Below, in pieces: positions 54,131 through 63,361 of a stretch of DNA of 64,000 nucleotides. The translations under genes and the position numbers were made by a program. The notes under the pieces are model-generated. The model was not told the origin of the DNA. It was given only the letters and a program-made list of their open reading frames with translations, and made no database searches. Within the stretch, counting starts at the first letter, position 1, and every line of letters begins with the position of its first letter. The stretch lies in contig JAHENF010000002.1 in assembly GCA_024643255.1 (NCBI GenBank), positions 55,253-119,252 on the forward strand, given 5' to 3'. The stretch is from Ilumatobacteraceae bacterium (GTDB lineage: Bacteria; Actinomycetota; Acidimicrobiia; Acidimicrobiales; Ilumatobacteraceae).

Positions 54131-55099
54131 TCAGCGGCGGCGGGTGAGTGCGAGACCGAAGTCGCCCGCGGCATCGGTCAGGAATTCGGTGTGGCCGAAT
54201 CCGGCGTCGGCGAGTTCGGCCACGATCGCCGCAGGGTCGAACTTGGTCGAGATCTCGACGCGCAGCTCCTCGCCGGCTTCGAGCGCCACGTCGAGGCCGA
54301 GCGCACCGATGTGGGCGACCTCGGGTTCGCAGGCACGCAGTCGCATGTCGATGCGATGCTCTCGGGCATCCCACAGCGGGACGTAGTCGAAGTTGCCCAG
54401 ATCGAAGTCGGCGTCGAGTTCGCGGTTGATCCCGCGGAGCGCGTTGCGGATGAAGGCATCGGTCACCCCCTGCGAGTCGTTGTACGCGGCGACCAGGCGG
54501 TCGACCGACTTGATCAGGTCGACCCCGAGCAGCAGCCAGTCACCGGGTTCGAGCACGTCGGCCAGCGCCCCCAGGAACGCACGACGCTCCTCCAGGTGGA
54601 AGTTCCCGATCGTTCCGCCCAGGAACGCGACGAGCCGAGTGCCGCCGGAGGGCAGACGCGAGAGATGCCGCGTGAAGTCTCCGACGACGGGTTCGACCGC
54701 GAGATCCGGATAGCGCTGGGCGAGCACCTCAGCGGCGTAGAGCAACGTCGCCTCACTCACGTCGAGCGGCACGAACCGTTCGATCTCGCCGTGCGCGACG
54801 AACGCATCGAGCAGCGTCCGAGTCTTGTCGCTCGTTCCCGATCCCAGCTCGATCACCGTGGTCGCGCCCGAGGTCTCCGCGATCATCACCGAGTGTGTGG
54901 CGAGGATCTCGCGTTCGGCCTCGGTCGGGTAGTACTCGGGCAGTCGCGTGATCTCGTCGAACAGCTCGCTCCCACGGTCGTCGTAGAGCCAGCGAGGCGG
55001 GATCGTGCGCGGGCGGGTTCGCAGTGCCCGGTCGAGTTCGGCGAGCGGATCGTCGCGATCGATCGATGCGTTGACTCGTCGAGTCGTGTCGTGGTCCAT
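54131..55099 (-). CDS. egtD: L-histidine N(alpha)-methyltransferase (ergothioneine synthesis)
   Basis: 322-residue SAM-dependent EgtD, trimethylating histidine to hercynine. Seen: PPRWLYDDRGSELFDEITRLPEYYPTEAEREIL near residue 35-65 (key WLYDxxGSxLFxxIxxLPEYY), VIELGSGTSDKTRTLLDA (SAM motif I), FLGGTIGNF near 160, and the substrate Asn/Tyr region NDSQGVTDAF. Preceded by egtB, 17 nt upstream. Makes the thiol antioxidant together with EgtB; egtA, egtC and egtE are not in the window, so the remaining steps are elsewhere or alternative. Confidence 0.95.
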   Translation of the reverse strand: MDHDTTRRVNASIDRDDPLAELDRALRTRPRTIPPRWLYDDRGSELFDEITRLPEYYPTEAEREILATHSVMIAETSGATTVIELGSGTSDKTRTLLDAFVAHGEIERFVPLDVSEATLLYAAEVLAQRYPDLAVEPVVGDFTRHLSRLPSGGTRLVAFLGGTIGNFHLEERRAFLGALADVLEPGDWLLLGVDLIKSVDRLVAAYNDSQGVTDAFIRNALRGINRELDADFDLGNFDYVPLWDAREHRIDMRLRACEPEVAHIGALGLDVALEAGEELRVEISTKFDPAAIVAELADAGFGHTEFLTDAAGDFGLALTRRR

Positions 55100-55116
55100 G
55101 ATCGCTCCTGTCTTCC

Positions 55117-56421
55117 TCAACGCGCCCGATCGGCGGCGAGGCGGACGCCGGCGAGATGCCAGCGGGTGTGCGGGTGGAAGAAGTTCCGGTACGTCGAGCG
55201 GGTGTGCCCCGGCGGGGTGAGCGCGCCGCCGCCGCGCAACACCTGCTGGCCCGACATGAACTTGCCGTTGTACTCGCCGATCGCGCCGTCGGCGATCCGG
55301 AATCCCGGATAGGGCTGGTACGCGGACGACGTCCACTCCCAGCAGTCGCCGTACAGCTGACGCAGGTCTCCGGTCGGCGGTCCGGCAGCAGTCGGGTGGA
55401 ACGTGAACTCCGGATTGCGCTCGTCGAGGAAGATGCCCGACACCGGCCGTGCCCCCGCGGCGTGCTCCCATTCGAACTCCGTCGGCAGCCGCGCCCCTGC
55501 CCAGGTGGCGAAGGCATCGGCCTCGTAGTGCGACACGTGGACCACGGGTTCGTGGGAGTCGAGCGACCGCAAGCCGGTCAGGGTGTGCAACCACCAACGT
55601 TGCGGGTCGTCGGGGTGGCGACGCCAGTACAGCGGGGCCTCCCACTGCTCGGCCTGGGCCCGGTACCAACCGTCCGACTTCCACAGCTCGGGTCGGCGAT
55701 ACCCACCGTCGTCGATGAAGCCGAGCCATTCACCTGCGGTGACCAGGCGATCGGCGAGCGCGAAGTCGTACAGCCGCACCTCATGGCGGGGACTCTCGTT
55801 GTCGAACGCGAAGTTCTCGAGCGGTGAGCGGTCGCTGCACTCGTGGCCGATGTCCACGATGCCACCGGGCACCTCGATCCAGGCCATCGGCCCGGGATCG
55901 TCGGCCGCCGGCACGGCGAGATCGACGTAGGCAGGTCCGACCGAGGGGTTCATCGACAACACGTGCTTGATGTCGATCAACAGGAGCTCCTGATGCTGCT
56001 CCTCGTGGTGCGTGCCGAGTACGAGCGCGTCGAGCTTCGTCTGGTGGGAACCCATCGAGACCAGCGCCTCGATCTCGGCGTCGACATGGGAGCGATAGGC
56101 CGCGATCTCCTCGATCGACGGCCGCGTGACGAGACCGCGTTCGGGTCGCGGATGACGAGCGCCGACCGCCTCGTAGTAACTGTTGTAGAGGAATCGGTAC
56201 TCCGGGCGGTCCCATGCCCGATCGCTCGATCCGTCGGCGCCGAGGACGAACTCGGCGAAGAACCATGTGGTGTGCGCTCGATGCCACTTGGTCGGGCTGG
56301 CGTCGGGCATCGACTGCACGACCTGGTCTTCGGCGCTCAACGAGCACGCGAGCCGTTCGGTTCGATCACGAACCGAGCGATAGCGCTCGATCACGCTCTG
56401 CACCGACACACCCCCTGACAT
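55117..56421 (-). CDS. egtB: Ergothioneine biosynthesis sulfoxide synthase EgtB
   Basis: 434-residue non-haem iron enzyme forming the C-S bond on hercynine. N-terminal DinB-like part with KWHRAHTTWFFAEFVL (about residues 45-60) and the iron-binding THHEEQHQELLL (about 137-148; His138, His143); C-terminal FGE-sulfatase domain with DSHEPVVHVSHYEADAFATWAGARLPTEFEWEHAA and YGDCWEWTSSAYQPYPGF. ATG 56421 taken; an in-frame ATG further up has no homology. Between a multicopper oxidase gene and egtD on the same strand, with a terminator-like hairpin after the oxidase gene. Confidence 0.95.
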   Translation of the reverse strand: MSGGVSVQSVIERYRSVRDRTERLACSLSAEDQVVQSMPDASPTKWHRAHTTWFFAEFVLGADGSSDRAWDRPEYRFLYNSYYEAVGARHPRPERGLVTRPSIEEIAAYRSHVDAEIEALVSMGSHQTKLDALVLGTHHEEQHQELLLIDIKHVLSMNPSVGPAYVDLAVPAADDPGPMAWIEVPGGIVDIGHECSDRSPLENFAFDNESPRHEVRLYDFALADRLVTAGEWLGFIDDGGYRRPELWKSDGWYRAQAEQWEAPLYWRRHPDDPQRWWLHTLTGLRSLDSHEPVVHVSHYEADAFATWAGARLPTEFEWEHAAGARPVSGIFLDERNPEFTFHPTAAGPPTGDLRQLYGDCWEWTSSAYQPYPGFRIADGAIGEYNGKFMSGQQVLRGGGALTPPGHTRSTYRNFFHPHTRWHLAGVRLAADRAR

Positions 56422-56491
56422 ACAGAAGTGCAACCCCGCCCACGCCGGGGCTGTTCCCCGGACACGCGAACAGACGGTGAACAACGGGAAA

Positions 56492-56525
56492 CGGCGTGGT
56501 GCCGGGGCAGCCCGACACCACGCCG
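56492..56525 (-). terminator. Hairpin between multicopper oxidase and egtB
   Basis: CGGCGTGGTG-C-CGGG and CCCG-A-CACCACGCCG arms with one mismatched pair and a short loop, starting about 6 nt after the oxidase stop on the minus strand. Symmetric, no U-tract. Would stop most oxidase transcripts before egtB, so the egt genes probably have their own promoter. Confidence 0.65.
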
Positions 56526-56530
56526 CTGCG

Positions 56531-57982
56531 TCAGGTTCCCGGGTCCTTGACGACGAGGGCCGTCACCATGCCGAACATGCCCGATTCACGCTCGACGTGC
56601 GTGAGGATGTGGCAGTGCCAGACCCACACACCGGGGTCGGTCGCGTGGAAGATCACCGAGTAGCGCTCACCGGGAGCGATGCTGATCGTGTCGGCCCAGT
56701 AGGGATGATCGAGCGGGATGCCGTCCTTGGCGTACACCAACTGCGGGAACTGGTGTTGGTGCATCGGGTGCGCCGTCAGGCCCTCGTTGTAGTAGTCGAC
56801 GGCGACCCAGTCACCGGTCTCGAGCACGACCGGCTCGGTGGCGGGGAAGCTCTTGCCGTTCAACGTGAGACCGATCGTCCCGGCGTCGTTCAGCACCATC
56901 GGCAGTTCGACGTCGGGCTGGAAGTCGGCGGGGATGGTGACGCCGCTGATCGTCTGTCCCCGGGGGTACGGACGCTCGCCGATGCGGAAGGCGGCGAACA
57001 TGCCGTTCAGCACGGAGATCTGCGAGTGCAGGTGGGCGTGGTACATGCCGATCGCCGGATCGGTCGCCACGAACTCGTAGGTGTAGGTCTCGCCGACCTT
57101 GATCGGGTCCTGCGTGAACGGCGACACGCCGTCCTGGTCGTTCGGCGTGTGGATGCCGTGCCAGTGGATGTCGGTGCCGAGCGGGGTGTTGTTGGTGATC
57201 TCCACCTGCACCTTGTCGCCGACGTCGACGACGATCTGCGGGCCGGGAACCATGCCGTTGTAGGCCCACGCGTCGACGAACTCGCCCGGTGCGACCTCCC
57301 ACTTGATCACCGACGCCTCGAGCACGAACTTCTTGGTGCCGTCGGCGAGGATCTCGGGTTCGAGAATCTGGTTGCCCTTGCCGGCGGTCTCGGCCGGGAA
57401 CTTCAGCATCGACTCGACCATCTGGGCGTCCATCGCCTCGGCGTCGTAGGTGCCGTCGGCATTCTGGTGTGCGGTGTGGTCACCGCCGGCGGCAGCCTCG
57501 CCCGTCGGGGGGTCCGTGCTGACGATGAGGGTGGTCTCCATCCCGGACTCGCGGTGGCCGGGCACACTGCAGAACAACGTGTAGTTGCCTGCTGCGAGCG
57601 ATCCGAGGTCGAGATCGGCCGAGTCGCCGGCATTGAGCAGCGGCGTTTCGGAACCGAGCTCCTCGACGACCAGGTTGTGCTGCTGCGTGCCCGAGTTGGA
57701 CACCGCCAGGTTCACGTTGCCTGTTTGGGCCACCAGGCTGCCGTCGATCTTGAACTCCGACAGCGTCACGTCGACCGTCGTCGCTGCAGCGGTTCCGCCC
57801 GCGCTCGCGCTGCTGCTGTTGTCATCGAGCAACCCGATGACACCGATCACCAGCAGCGATGCCACCAGGGCGATCAGGAGCGCCGTCATTCCGAAGAAGA
57901 TCAGGCTGCCCAGCGTGCGGCCGTTGTCGGACTGCTCGGGTTCGGGGGTGCGCGGCGGCGCGGGTTTTTCGATGACGGTCAC
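56531..57982 (-). CDS. Multicopper oxidase with N-terminal membrane anchor and cupredoxin domain
   Basis: 483-residue protein. One transmembrane helix (about residues 27-50) anchors it, then a cupredoxin domain with a Cys-His copper motif (LFCSVPGHRESGM, about 140-152), then two MCO domains. Copper motifs: HWHGIH, YHAHLHS, HPMHQHQF and the HCHILTHVERESGM C-terminal type 1/3 site. GTG start at 57982. Exposed outside the membrane; may oxidise Cu(I), Mn or phenols. Whether it is a nitrite reductase-like form is not supported, since all trinuclear-site histidine motifs are present. Divergent from an LLM gene. Confidence 0.9.
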   Translation of the reverse strand: MTVIEKPAPPRTPEPEQSDNGRTLGSLIFFGMTALLIALVASLLVIGVIGLLDDNSSSASAGGTAAATTVDVTLSEFKIDGSLVAQTGNVNLAVSNSGTQQHNLVVEELGSETPLLNAGDSADLDLGSLAAGNYTLFCSVPGHRESGMETTLIVSTDPPTGEAAAGGDHTAHQNADGTYDAEAMDAQMVESMLKFPAETAGKGNQILEPEILADGTKKFVLEASVIKWEVAPGEFVDAWAYNGMVPGPQIVVDVGDKVQVEITNNTPLGTDIHWHGIHTPNDQDGVSPFTQDPIKVGETYTYEFVATDPAIGMYHAHLHSQISVLNGMFAAFRIGERPYPRGQTISGVTIPADFQPDVELPMVLNDAGTIGLTLNGKSFPATEPVVLETGDWVAVDYYNEGLTAHPMHQHQFPQLVYAKDGIPLDHPYWADTISIAPGERYSVIFHATDPGVWVWHCHILTHVERESGMFGMVTALVVKDPGT

Positions 57983-58102
57983 GTCATGTTCTCCAATCGT
58001 GGTCAGGTGGCCAGCAGCCTCGCACCGCCGACGTCGAGACCCTAGGGACCATTGACCCTTTCGTGTGAATCTGGGAACTTTCCTCCAACTACGGTCGACG
58101 AC

Positions 58103-58960
58103 ATGCACATCGGTGTCGAAATCTTCCCGACCGACCAGACGATCGGTGCGGTCGAACTCGCCCGGGAGGTCGAAGCGCACGGTTACGAGTCGCTCTGGTT
58201 CCCCGAGCACTCGCACATCCCCACGAGTCGGGTCACCCCGTGGGGCGGACGTGAGGGAGCTCCCCCGCTCCCCGAGTTCTACTGGCGGACGTTCGACCCG
58301 TTCGTGGCGCTCGGCGCCTGTGCGGCCGTCACGACGACGCTGAAACTCGCCACGGGAATCTGTCTGGTCGCGCAACGTGACCCGATCCACACCGCCAAAG
58401 AGGTGGCCAGCGTCGACGCCCTGTCGGGCGGGCGTTTCCTGTTCGGCATCGGCTACGGCTGGAACAAGGAGGAGATGGGCCAGCACGGCACCGCCTACAC
58501 CGAGCGGCGGGCGATTCTGCGCGAGAACATCCTGGCGATGAAGCAACTGTGGACGAACGACGTCGCGTCGTTCGACGGCGAACACGTGTCCATCGAACCG
58601 AGCTGGTCGTGGCCCAAGCCGGCACAGTCACCACACCCGCCGATCATCCTCGGCGGCGATGCCGGGCCCCGAACGGCCGCCGACATCGCCGAGTTCTGCG
58701 ATGGCTGGATGCCGATCGGCGGACGCCACGCGGTCGACAAGTTCACCGAAGTCGTCGCCGCGTGCGAGCGAATCGGCCGAGATCCCGAGACGATCGAACT
58801 CGGAGTGTTCGGCGCCCCGCCGGACGAAGCGAAACTCGCCGAGTTGGCGGGCAGGGGCGTCCGGCGTGCTGTGTTCGGTCTGCCGCAGGGACCTCGCGAC
58901 GAGGTGCTCGCCGCGCTCGAGGCCATGGCCCCGCTCATCGAGGCCATGCGCTCGGCCTGA
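58103..58960 (+). CDS. LLM-class F420-dependent oxidoreductase (TIGR03619-like)
   Basis: 285-residue TIM-barrel F420 enzyme. Seen: HGYESLWFPEHSHIP, KLATGICLVAQRDPIHTAKEVASVDALSGGRFLFGIGYGWNKEEM (key RFLFGIGYGW) and HPPIILGG. Typical of the F420 oxidoreductases common in mycobacteria-like actinobacteria. Distinct in sequence from the one at 43385. Start ATG 58103. Divergent from the multicopper oxidase by 120 nt; that gap contains a CCCTAGGG palindrome but no clear operator. Confidence 0.9.
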   Translation: MHIGVEIFPTDQTIGAVELAREVEAHGYESLWFPEHSHIPTSRVTPWGGREGAPPLPEFYWRTFDPFVALGACAAVTTTLKLATGICLVAQRDPIHTAKEVASVDALSGGRFLFGIGYGWNKEEMGQHGTAYTERRAILRENILAMKQLWTNDVASFDGEHVSIEPSWSWPKPAQSPHPPIILGGDAGPRTAADIAEFCDGWMPIGGRHAVDKFTEVVAACERIGRDPETIELGVFGAPPDEAKLAELAGRGVRRAVFGLPQGPRDEVLAALEAMAPLIEAMRSA

Positions 58961-59029
58961 TCGCGGAGCGTCACGAACCGCTGACGCTCTCGAAACATCG
59001 CCGACACGTCCGGCGATGAGGATGACCAC

Positions 59030-59407
59030 ATGGAAACGGCCGCCCTCCTCGTGATCGCCGTCGACCACCCGAGTCTCGACGGTGCACTCGACGCATTTCT
59101 CGACGAGCTGCGCGCTGAGGCGCGCGGAGCGGGTCGACGAGTGGCCAGCGGACGCTCGCCGTCGCCAGAGCTCGTCGAACGGCTCGCCGCCGGCAGAACG
59201 ATGCGTCTCGGGGTGCTCGCCGGACGTCGACTCGTCGCAGTGGCATCGGTCGACAACGACGGTGCGGTCGCCCTCGCCGTCACTCGCGATCATCGCCGGC
59301 GTGGCGTGGCCAAGGAACTCATGGAGGTCGTGACGACGCGGGCGACCGCGATCGGCTATCCCCCACTTCATCGATACACGACGCCGAGCGTCAGATTGGC
59401 CGGGTGA
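59030..59407 (+). CDS. GNAT-like acetyltransferase, short
   Basis: 125-residue protein with the acetyl-CoA loop RRRGVAKELMEV (about residue 90-101; Q/RxxGxA type) after a VALAVTRDHR strand. The C-terminal motif B region of GNATs is short or missing after HRYTTPSVRLAG, so it is a compact or truncated member. No partner gene. ATG 59030 with weak SD; the gene lies between the LLM gene and yceI. Confidence 0.6.
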   Translation: METAALLVIAVDHPSLDGALDAFLDELRAEARGAGRRVASGRSPSPELVERLAAGRTMRLGVLAGRRLVAVASVDNDGAVALAVTRDHRRRGVAKELMEVVTTRATAIGYPPLHRYTTPSVRLAG

Positions 59408-59592
59408 TCGACAACGACGCTGCTGCACACCTGATTCCGTCGATCCCCGACGGCCTGGCCCGACCCCCCTCCGGTGCCACGGTTGCAGGGACATCGACGC
59501 TCGACGACACCGGTCCCGCCGAAACCCCCCTCCGGCGGGGCCGTTGTCGCGTCCGGGGACAGCCATGGTGGCGATCAGGATGTCAGATGTAT

Positions 59593-59610
59593 TAGTTGTG
59601 ATCACAACTA
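59593..59610. promoter_or_regulatory. 18-bp perfect palindromic operator upstream of yceI
   Basis: TAGTTGTGATCACAACTA, a perfect palindrome, ends 22 nt before the yceI ATG. A -35-like TTGTGA lies in it and a TCTAGATT -10-like box follows at about 59616, so a bound protein would block the promoter. The shape (about 18 bp, symmetrical, AT-rich) is typical of MarR-family repressors. No regulator gene next to it. Confidence 0.65.
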
Positions 59611-59631
59611 TTGCGGTCTAGATTGCTTGCT

Positions 59632-60192
59632 ATGACAACTTTCTCCACCACCACCGCTCTCCCGCTCACCTCCGGTACATGGACGTCGGACCCCTCGCAC
59701 ACGACCGTCGGATTCGTCGTCCGCCACCTCGGATTGTCGAAGGTTCGCGGCCGCTTCGAGACAGCTGCCGCCCAACTCGTCGTCGGCGACGATCTCCCAT
59801 CGAGCTCGGTCAGCGCCCAAGTGCAGATGGGAACGGTGAGGACCGGCAACGCCGATCGCGACGCCCACCTCGCGTCATCCGACTTCTTCAACGCAGACGT
59901 CAATCCCACGATGACGTTCGTCTCCACGAACATCGCCGGCGCGGGTGAGGAGTACACGCTCACCGGCGACCTGACCATCAACGGGATCACCAAGCAGGTC
60001 GAACTCGACGTCGAGTTCTTCGGCACGTCGGTGTTCCCGATGGATCAGTCGACCCGCGCCGGGTTCAGCGCCTCCGGAGCGATCTCGCGCAAGGACTTCG
60101 GCATCGAGTTCAACGTGCCGCTCGGCGGGGACAAGGTCATGATCTCCGACAAGGTCACCATCGAGCTCGACGTCCAGCTGATCGCCCCCTGA
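59632..60192 (+). CDS. yceI: YceI family lipid-binding protein
   Basis: 186-residue YceI-like lipocalin fold. Seen: GTWTSDPSHTTVGFVVRHLGLSKVRGRFETAAAQL (key DPSHTTVGFxVRHLxxSKVRGxF), HLASSDFFNADVNPTMTFVST and VEFFGTS. Binds polyisoprenoid-like lipids in known members; some are induced by acid or osmotic stress. No signal peptide here, so cytoplasmic or unconventional. Start ATG 59632; longer start at 59611 would include promoter sequence. Controlled by the palindrome just upstream. Confidence 0.9.
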   Translation: MTTFSTTTALPLTSGTWTSDPSHTTVGFVVRHLGLSKVRGRFETAAAQLVVGDDLPSSSVSAQVQMGTVRTGNADRDAHLASSDFFNADVNPTMTFVSTNIAGAGEEYTLTGDLTINGITKQVELDVEFFGTSVFPMDQSTRAGFSASGAISRKDFGIEFNVPLGGDKVMISDKVTIELDVQLIAP

Positions 60193-60250
60193 CCAACTGC
60201 GGGGCTCCTTGCGCCTGCCGCTCGGAGCCCCGCATCGTTCGGGTCGAGGC

Positions 60251-61879
60251 TCAGCCGACGTTGCGGTCGTGGCCTTCCCAATACGGGGCGCGGAGCTCAC
60301 GCTTGAGCACCTTCATCGCACCGGACAGCGGCAAGGGATCGGCGCGGAACGTCACCGCTTTGGGGACCTTGTAGCCGGCGATCCACTCCCGGGCGTGGTC
60401 GATGATCTCCACGTCGGTCGCCTCGGAACCCTCGCGCAGCACGACGATCGCGTGCACCGCTTCGCCCCATTCATCGCTCGGGACGCCGATGACCGCCACC
60501 TGCAGCACTGCCGGGTGGCTGGCGATCGCATTCTCGACCTCGGCGGAGTAGACGTTCTCTCCACCGGTGACGATCATGTCCTTCACCCGGTCGACGAGAT
60601 ACAGGTAGCCCTCGGCATCGACATAGCCGGCGTCACCCGAGTGGTACCAACCGCCGGCGAACGCGTCGTGCGTCGCATCCGGCTTGTTCCAGTACTCGAT
60701 CATGAAGTTGCCGCCGCGGGCACACACCTCGCCGGGCACGCCGACGGGCAACTCCGTACCGTCGAGATCACGGATCGAGAGCACAACGCCGCTGACCGGA
60801 GATCCTGCGGATCGCAGCAGCTCGCCGCCGGCGCGATGATCCCGCGGTCGCAGGACCGTCAGAATCGGCGACGCCTCGGTCATCCCGTACACCTGCCAGA
60901 GATTCAGCGCCGGATACAGCGAGGAGAGCTTCTGGAGCAGCACCTGCGGCATCGGTGACGCTCCGTATCCGATGTCGGTCAGCGGTGCCAGCGAATCGGT
61001 CTGGAACTCAGGATGCGACAGGGTCATACCGATCATCGTCGGGACCATCACCGTGAAGCCCGGCTGGTACTCCTTGATCGCACGCATGACCGCGACCGGC
61101 TCGAACATCGGCACCGTCACGATGTGGCCGCCGGCGGCCGGCAACGACGTCATCGTGAGCGTGGACGCCGCGTGGAACATCGGGGTCTGGAGCAGGAAGG
61201 TCGACTCGCGCTCGTACGGCAGCGTCATCAGGCAGTGGTAGACGTTCATCACCTGGCCGCGCTGGTCCGACAGCACACCCTTCGGGAGGCCGGTCGTGCC
61301 ACCGGTGTACATGAGCACGACCGGATCGGACTCCTCTCCCTCCTCGGGGATCAGGGGTGATGCCGCGGCGAGCATGTCGGCGTAACGCATCGTGTGCGGC
61401 GCGTCGCCGTCACCGACGAGGACCACGTGTTCGAGCCCGGCCTCTTCCTTGACCTGATCGATGATCGCGGCGAAGTGCTGGTCGACGAAGCACACGGTGC
61501 TCCCCGAATCACGGAGCACATAGGCCAGTTCCTTCGGGGCGAAGCGCAGGTTGAGCGGGTTCACCACGCCGCCGCCGAGCAGCGCGGCGTGGAAGAGCAC
61601 GAGGTACTCGGGCGAGTTCGCCATCATCACCGCGAAGCGGTCGCCCCGCCCGACACCGAGTTCACGCAACCCACCGATCGCCCGGGCCACGTCGTCGAAG
61701 TGCTCGCCATAGGTCCGGGTCACACCGGTCGAGGCGTCGGTGGTACACGGGCGATCGGCGTTGCGCTTCGCCGACGGCAGCAGGACCCGGTGAAAGATCA
61801 ACTCCTTGGTGACGACCGCAGCCTCGATCCGGCTCCGGTCGCGGTGGTGGTCCTCCGTGGTGGCGATGCTCTCGGTCAT
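60251..61879 (-). CDS. AMP-dependent acyl-CoA synthetase/ligase
   Basis: 542-residue ANL-family acyl-CoA ligase. P-loop-like MYTGGTTGLPKGV (about residue 190), QVYGMTEASPIL (A5), YHSGDAGYVDAEGYLYLVDRVKDMIVTGGENVYSAEVE (A8 region, key GD and DRxKD), and a C-terminal catalytic Lys in PLSGAMKVLKREL. Activates a fatty or aromatic acid with ATP and CoA. Substrate not clear. On the minus strand, convergent with yceI; followed upstream by a VOC gene on the same strand (69 nt) and co-transcription is possible. Confidence 0.92.
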   Translation of the reverse strand: MTESIATTEDHHRDRSRIEAAVVTKELIFHRVLLPSAKRNADRPCTTDASTGVTRTYGEHFDDVARAIGGLRELGVGRGDRFAVMMANSPEYLVLFHAALLGGGVVNPLNLRFAPKELAYVLRDSGSTVCFVDQHFAAIIDQVKEEAGLEHVVLVGDGDAPHTMRYADMLAAASPLIPEEGEESDPVVLMYTGGTTGLPKGVLSDQRGQVMNVYHCLMTLPYERESTFLLQTPMFHAASTLTMTSLPAAGGHIVTVPMFEPVAVMRAIKEYQPGFTVMVPTMIGMTLSHPEFQTDSLAPLTDIGYGASPMPQVLLQKLSSLYPALNLWQVYGMTEASPILTVLRPRDHRAGGELLRSAGSPVSGVVLSIRDLDGTELPVGVPGEVCARGGNFMIEYWNKPDATHDAFAGGWYHSGDAGYVDAEGYLYLVDRVKDMIVTGGENVYSAEVENAIASHPAVLQVAVIGVPSDEWGEAVHAIVVLREGSEATDVEIIDHAREWIAGYKVPKAVTFRADPLPLSGAMKVLKRELRAPYWEGHDRNVG

Positions 61880-61947
61880 GGTGACTCCATTCGGCTCTGG
61901 GAACCCCCGGAGTGTTGCAGATCGACAGCGACGTCCGTTTCCGCGTC

Positions 61948-62475
61948 TCAGATGACGGTCATCCCGTACATCTCGCCGAGCGGATCGGCGATCAATTCGA
62001 GGCGCTCGCCATCCGGCCCCATGAAGTAGATCGACGTGTCGGCCAGCACGTGGGTCTCCACACCTGCGGCGTCGAGCTTGGCCTTGATGCGTTCCCAGTT
62101 CGTGCGCTCCATCGAGATCGCCAGGTGGTGGTGACCGCCGAGCACCTCGGCGTACTCCCCGAGCCCCAGACCGGGGAAGTCGAAGAAGGCGAGTGCGTTT
62201 CCATTGCCGATGTCGAAGAAGAAGTGCGTCGAGCCGACGTAGTCACGGTTCTGGAACAGCTCGGTGAGCGGGAACTCGAGGAGGCCCTGATAGAAGTCGA
62301 TCGTCCGCTCGACATCGGAGGAGATGAGCGCCTGGTGGTGCACACCGCGCGCCGTCGATGCCGGTCGCTCGTCAGACGGCAGGATGTGCTTGGCCCGCAG
62401 ACGGGCCCACTCGTCGTCACGGTCGGGATGGTCGCCGTCTCGCTCGGTACCGAAGTGCAGGTCGTTACTTGCCAT
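61948..62475 (-). CDS. VOC superfamily (glyoxalase/dioxygenase-like) protein
   Basis: 175-residue single VOC domain after a 42-residue charged N-terminal tail. Seen: GVHHQALISSDVERTIDFYQGLLEFPLTEL (key His in VHHQAL and DVERTIDFYQ), THFFFDIGNGNALAFFDFPG, GHHHLAISM, and YFMGPDGERLELI (Glu metal ligand). Function type undetermined. Starts at ATG 62475; 68 nt before the acyl-CoA synthetase start on the same strand. Confidence 0.88.
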   Translation of the reverse strand: MASNDLHFGTERDGDHPDRDDEWARLRAKHILPSDERPASTARGVHHQALISSDVERTIDFYQGLLEFPLTELFQNRDYVGSTHFFFDIGNGNALAFFDFPGLGLGEYAEVLGGHHHLAISMERTNWERIKAKLDAAGVETHVLADTSIYFMGPDGERLELIADPLGEMYGMTVI

Positions 62476-62508
62476 CGCAACAGTCTGCCACGGTCGTGCG
62501 ACAATGGG

Positions 62509-63279
62509 TCAGCTGTCGTTCGCCGCCGCGACATACGCGATCGAGCGCGCATCGGTCAACGAGACCGCGCCGTCGACGATCCGGTGACCGACCGCAACAG
62601 CGGGTCCGATCGTCAGTGCCAGCAACACGGTGCCCAGCCCGACCGGGCCGCCCAGCACGACCCCGACCGCCAACCACGACAGCTCGATCGCCATTCTGGC
62701 GCGAGGCTCCGGCCGGCCGCTGCGATCCGACGCGGCCGCAGCGAGCAACTCACCGGATCCGGCGCCGAGGCGTGACACGATCAACGCGCCGGCCCCGATT
62801 CCGATCGCGCCGACTGCGAGGAGATGGATCGCCACTCGTACGGCCAGCGCCTCGGGAACCGCGACGGAACTCAGACCGCTCGCTGTCGCCTGCATCGCGG
62901 CACCGACGATCAACGGCGAAATCAGCGTGCCTGGCCCTGGACGACGGCCCAGCAACCATGCCGCGACGACCATCGAACCCACGACGAGCCACACCGCTGG
63001 TCCGAGCGGGAGGCCCGAGCGAACCCGCACGGCGCCGATGAACACGTCGAGCGGGCCGGGCCCCAGACCGTTCCAGAGCGTGACGGCGACCGCAACCGCG
63101 ATCGTCAACGAACCGCCGAGCAGCAACCCGACGCGAACGGAGAACCGCATGGCGCGCGTCGACGGGGCACCGGCGAGCACGACGGCGATCGCACCAGCAC
63201 GCGACCAGGCGACGTCGCGCAGCGAGTCCGAACGCGACACCTCGTCGGTGCGCGGCGGATCGATGACGGCGGAACTCAC
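62509..63279 (-). CDS. YitT/YczE-type integral membrane protein
   Basis: 256-residue membrane protein with about five to six hydrophobic segments (GLLLGGSLTIAVAVAVTLW, VWLVVGSMVVAAWLLG, and VAIHLLAVGAIGIGAGALI). The pattern GPGPLDVFIGAVRVRSGLPLG and GAGSGELLAAAASDRSGRP is typical of the YczE/YyaS/YitT group. Function unknown. A basic N-terminal tail of about 40 residues is cytoplasmic. GTG start at 63279; 82 nt from aroQ on the same strand. Confidence 0.8.
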   Translation of the reverse strand: MSSAVIDPPRTDEVSRSDSLRDVAWSRAGAIAVVLAGAPSTRAMRFSVRVGLLLGGSLTIAVAVAVTLWNGLGPGPLDVFIGAVRVRSGLPLGPAVWLVVGSMVVAAWLLGRRPGPGTLISPLIVGAAMQATASGLSSVAVPEALAVRVAIHLLAVGAIGIGAGALIVSRLGAGSGELLAAAASDRSGRPEPRARMAIELSWLAVGVVLGGPVGLGTVLLALTIGPAVAVGHRIVDGAVSLTDARSIAYVAAANDS

Positions 63280-63361
63280 GTGTGCAGTATCGGCCCGGCG
63301 ACCGACTTCTCCAGTGCCTCGCAGCGGTGTCGTACGGCACATGCCGCCGCACAGCGACCGG

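Noticed and set aside
57983-58102. CCCTAGGG palindrome as copper-responsive operator
   Set aside because: Eight bases only, no second copy, and no copper-regulator gene nearby.
59464-59545. C-rich duplicated segment (CCCCCCTCCGG twice) as a repeat element
   Set aside because: Only 11 bases shared and no symmetrical structure; likely chance in GC-rich intergenic DNA.
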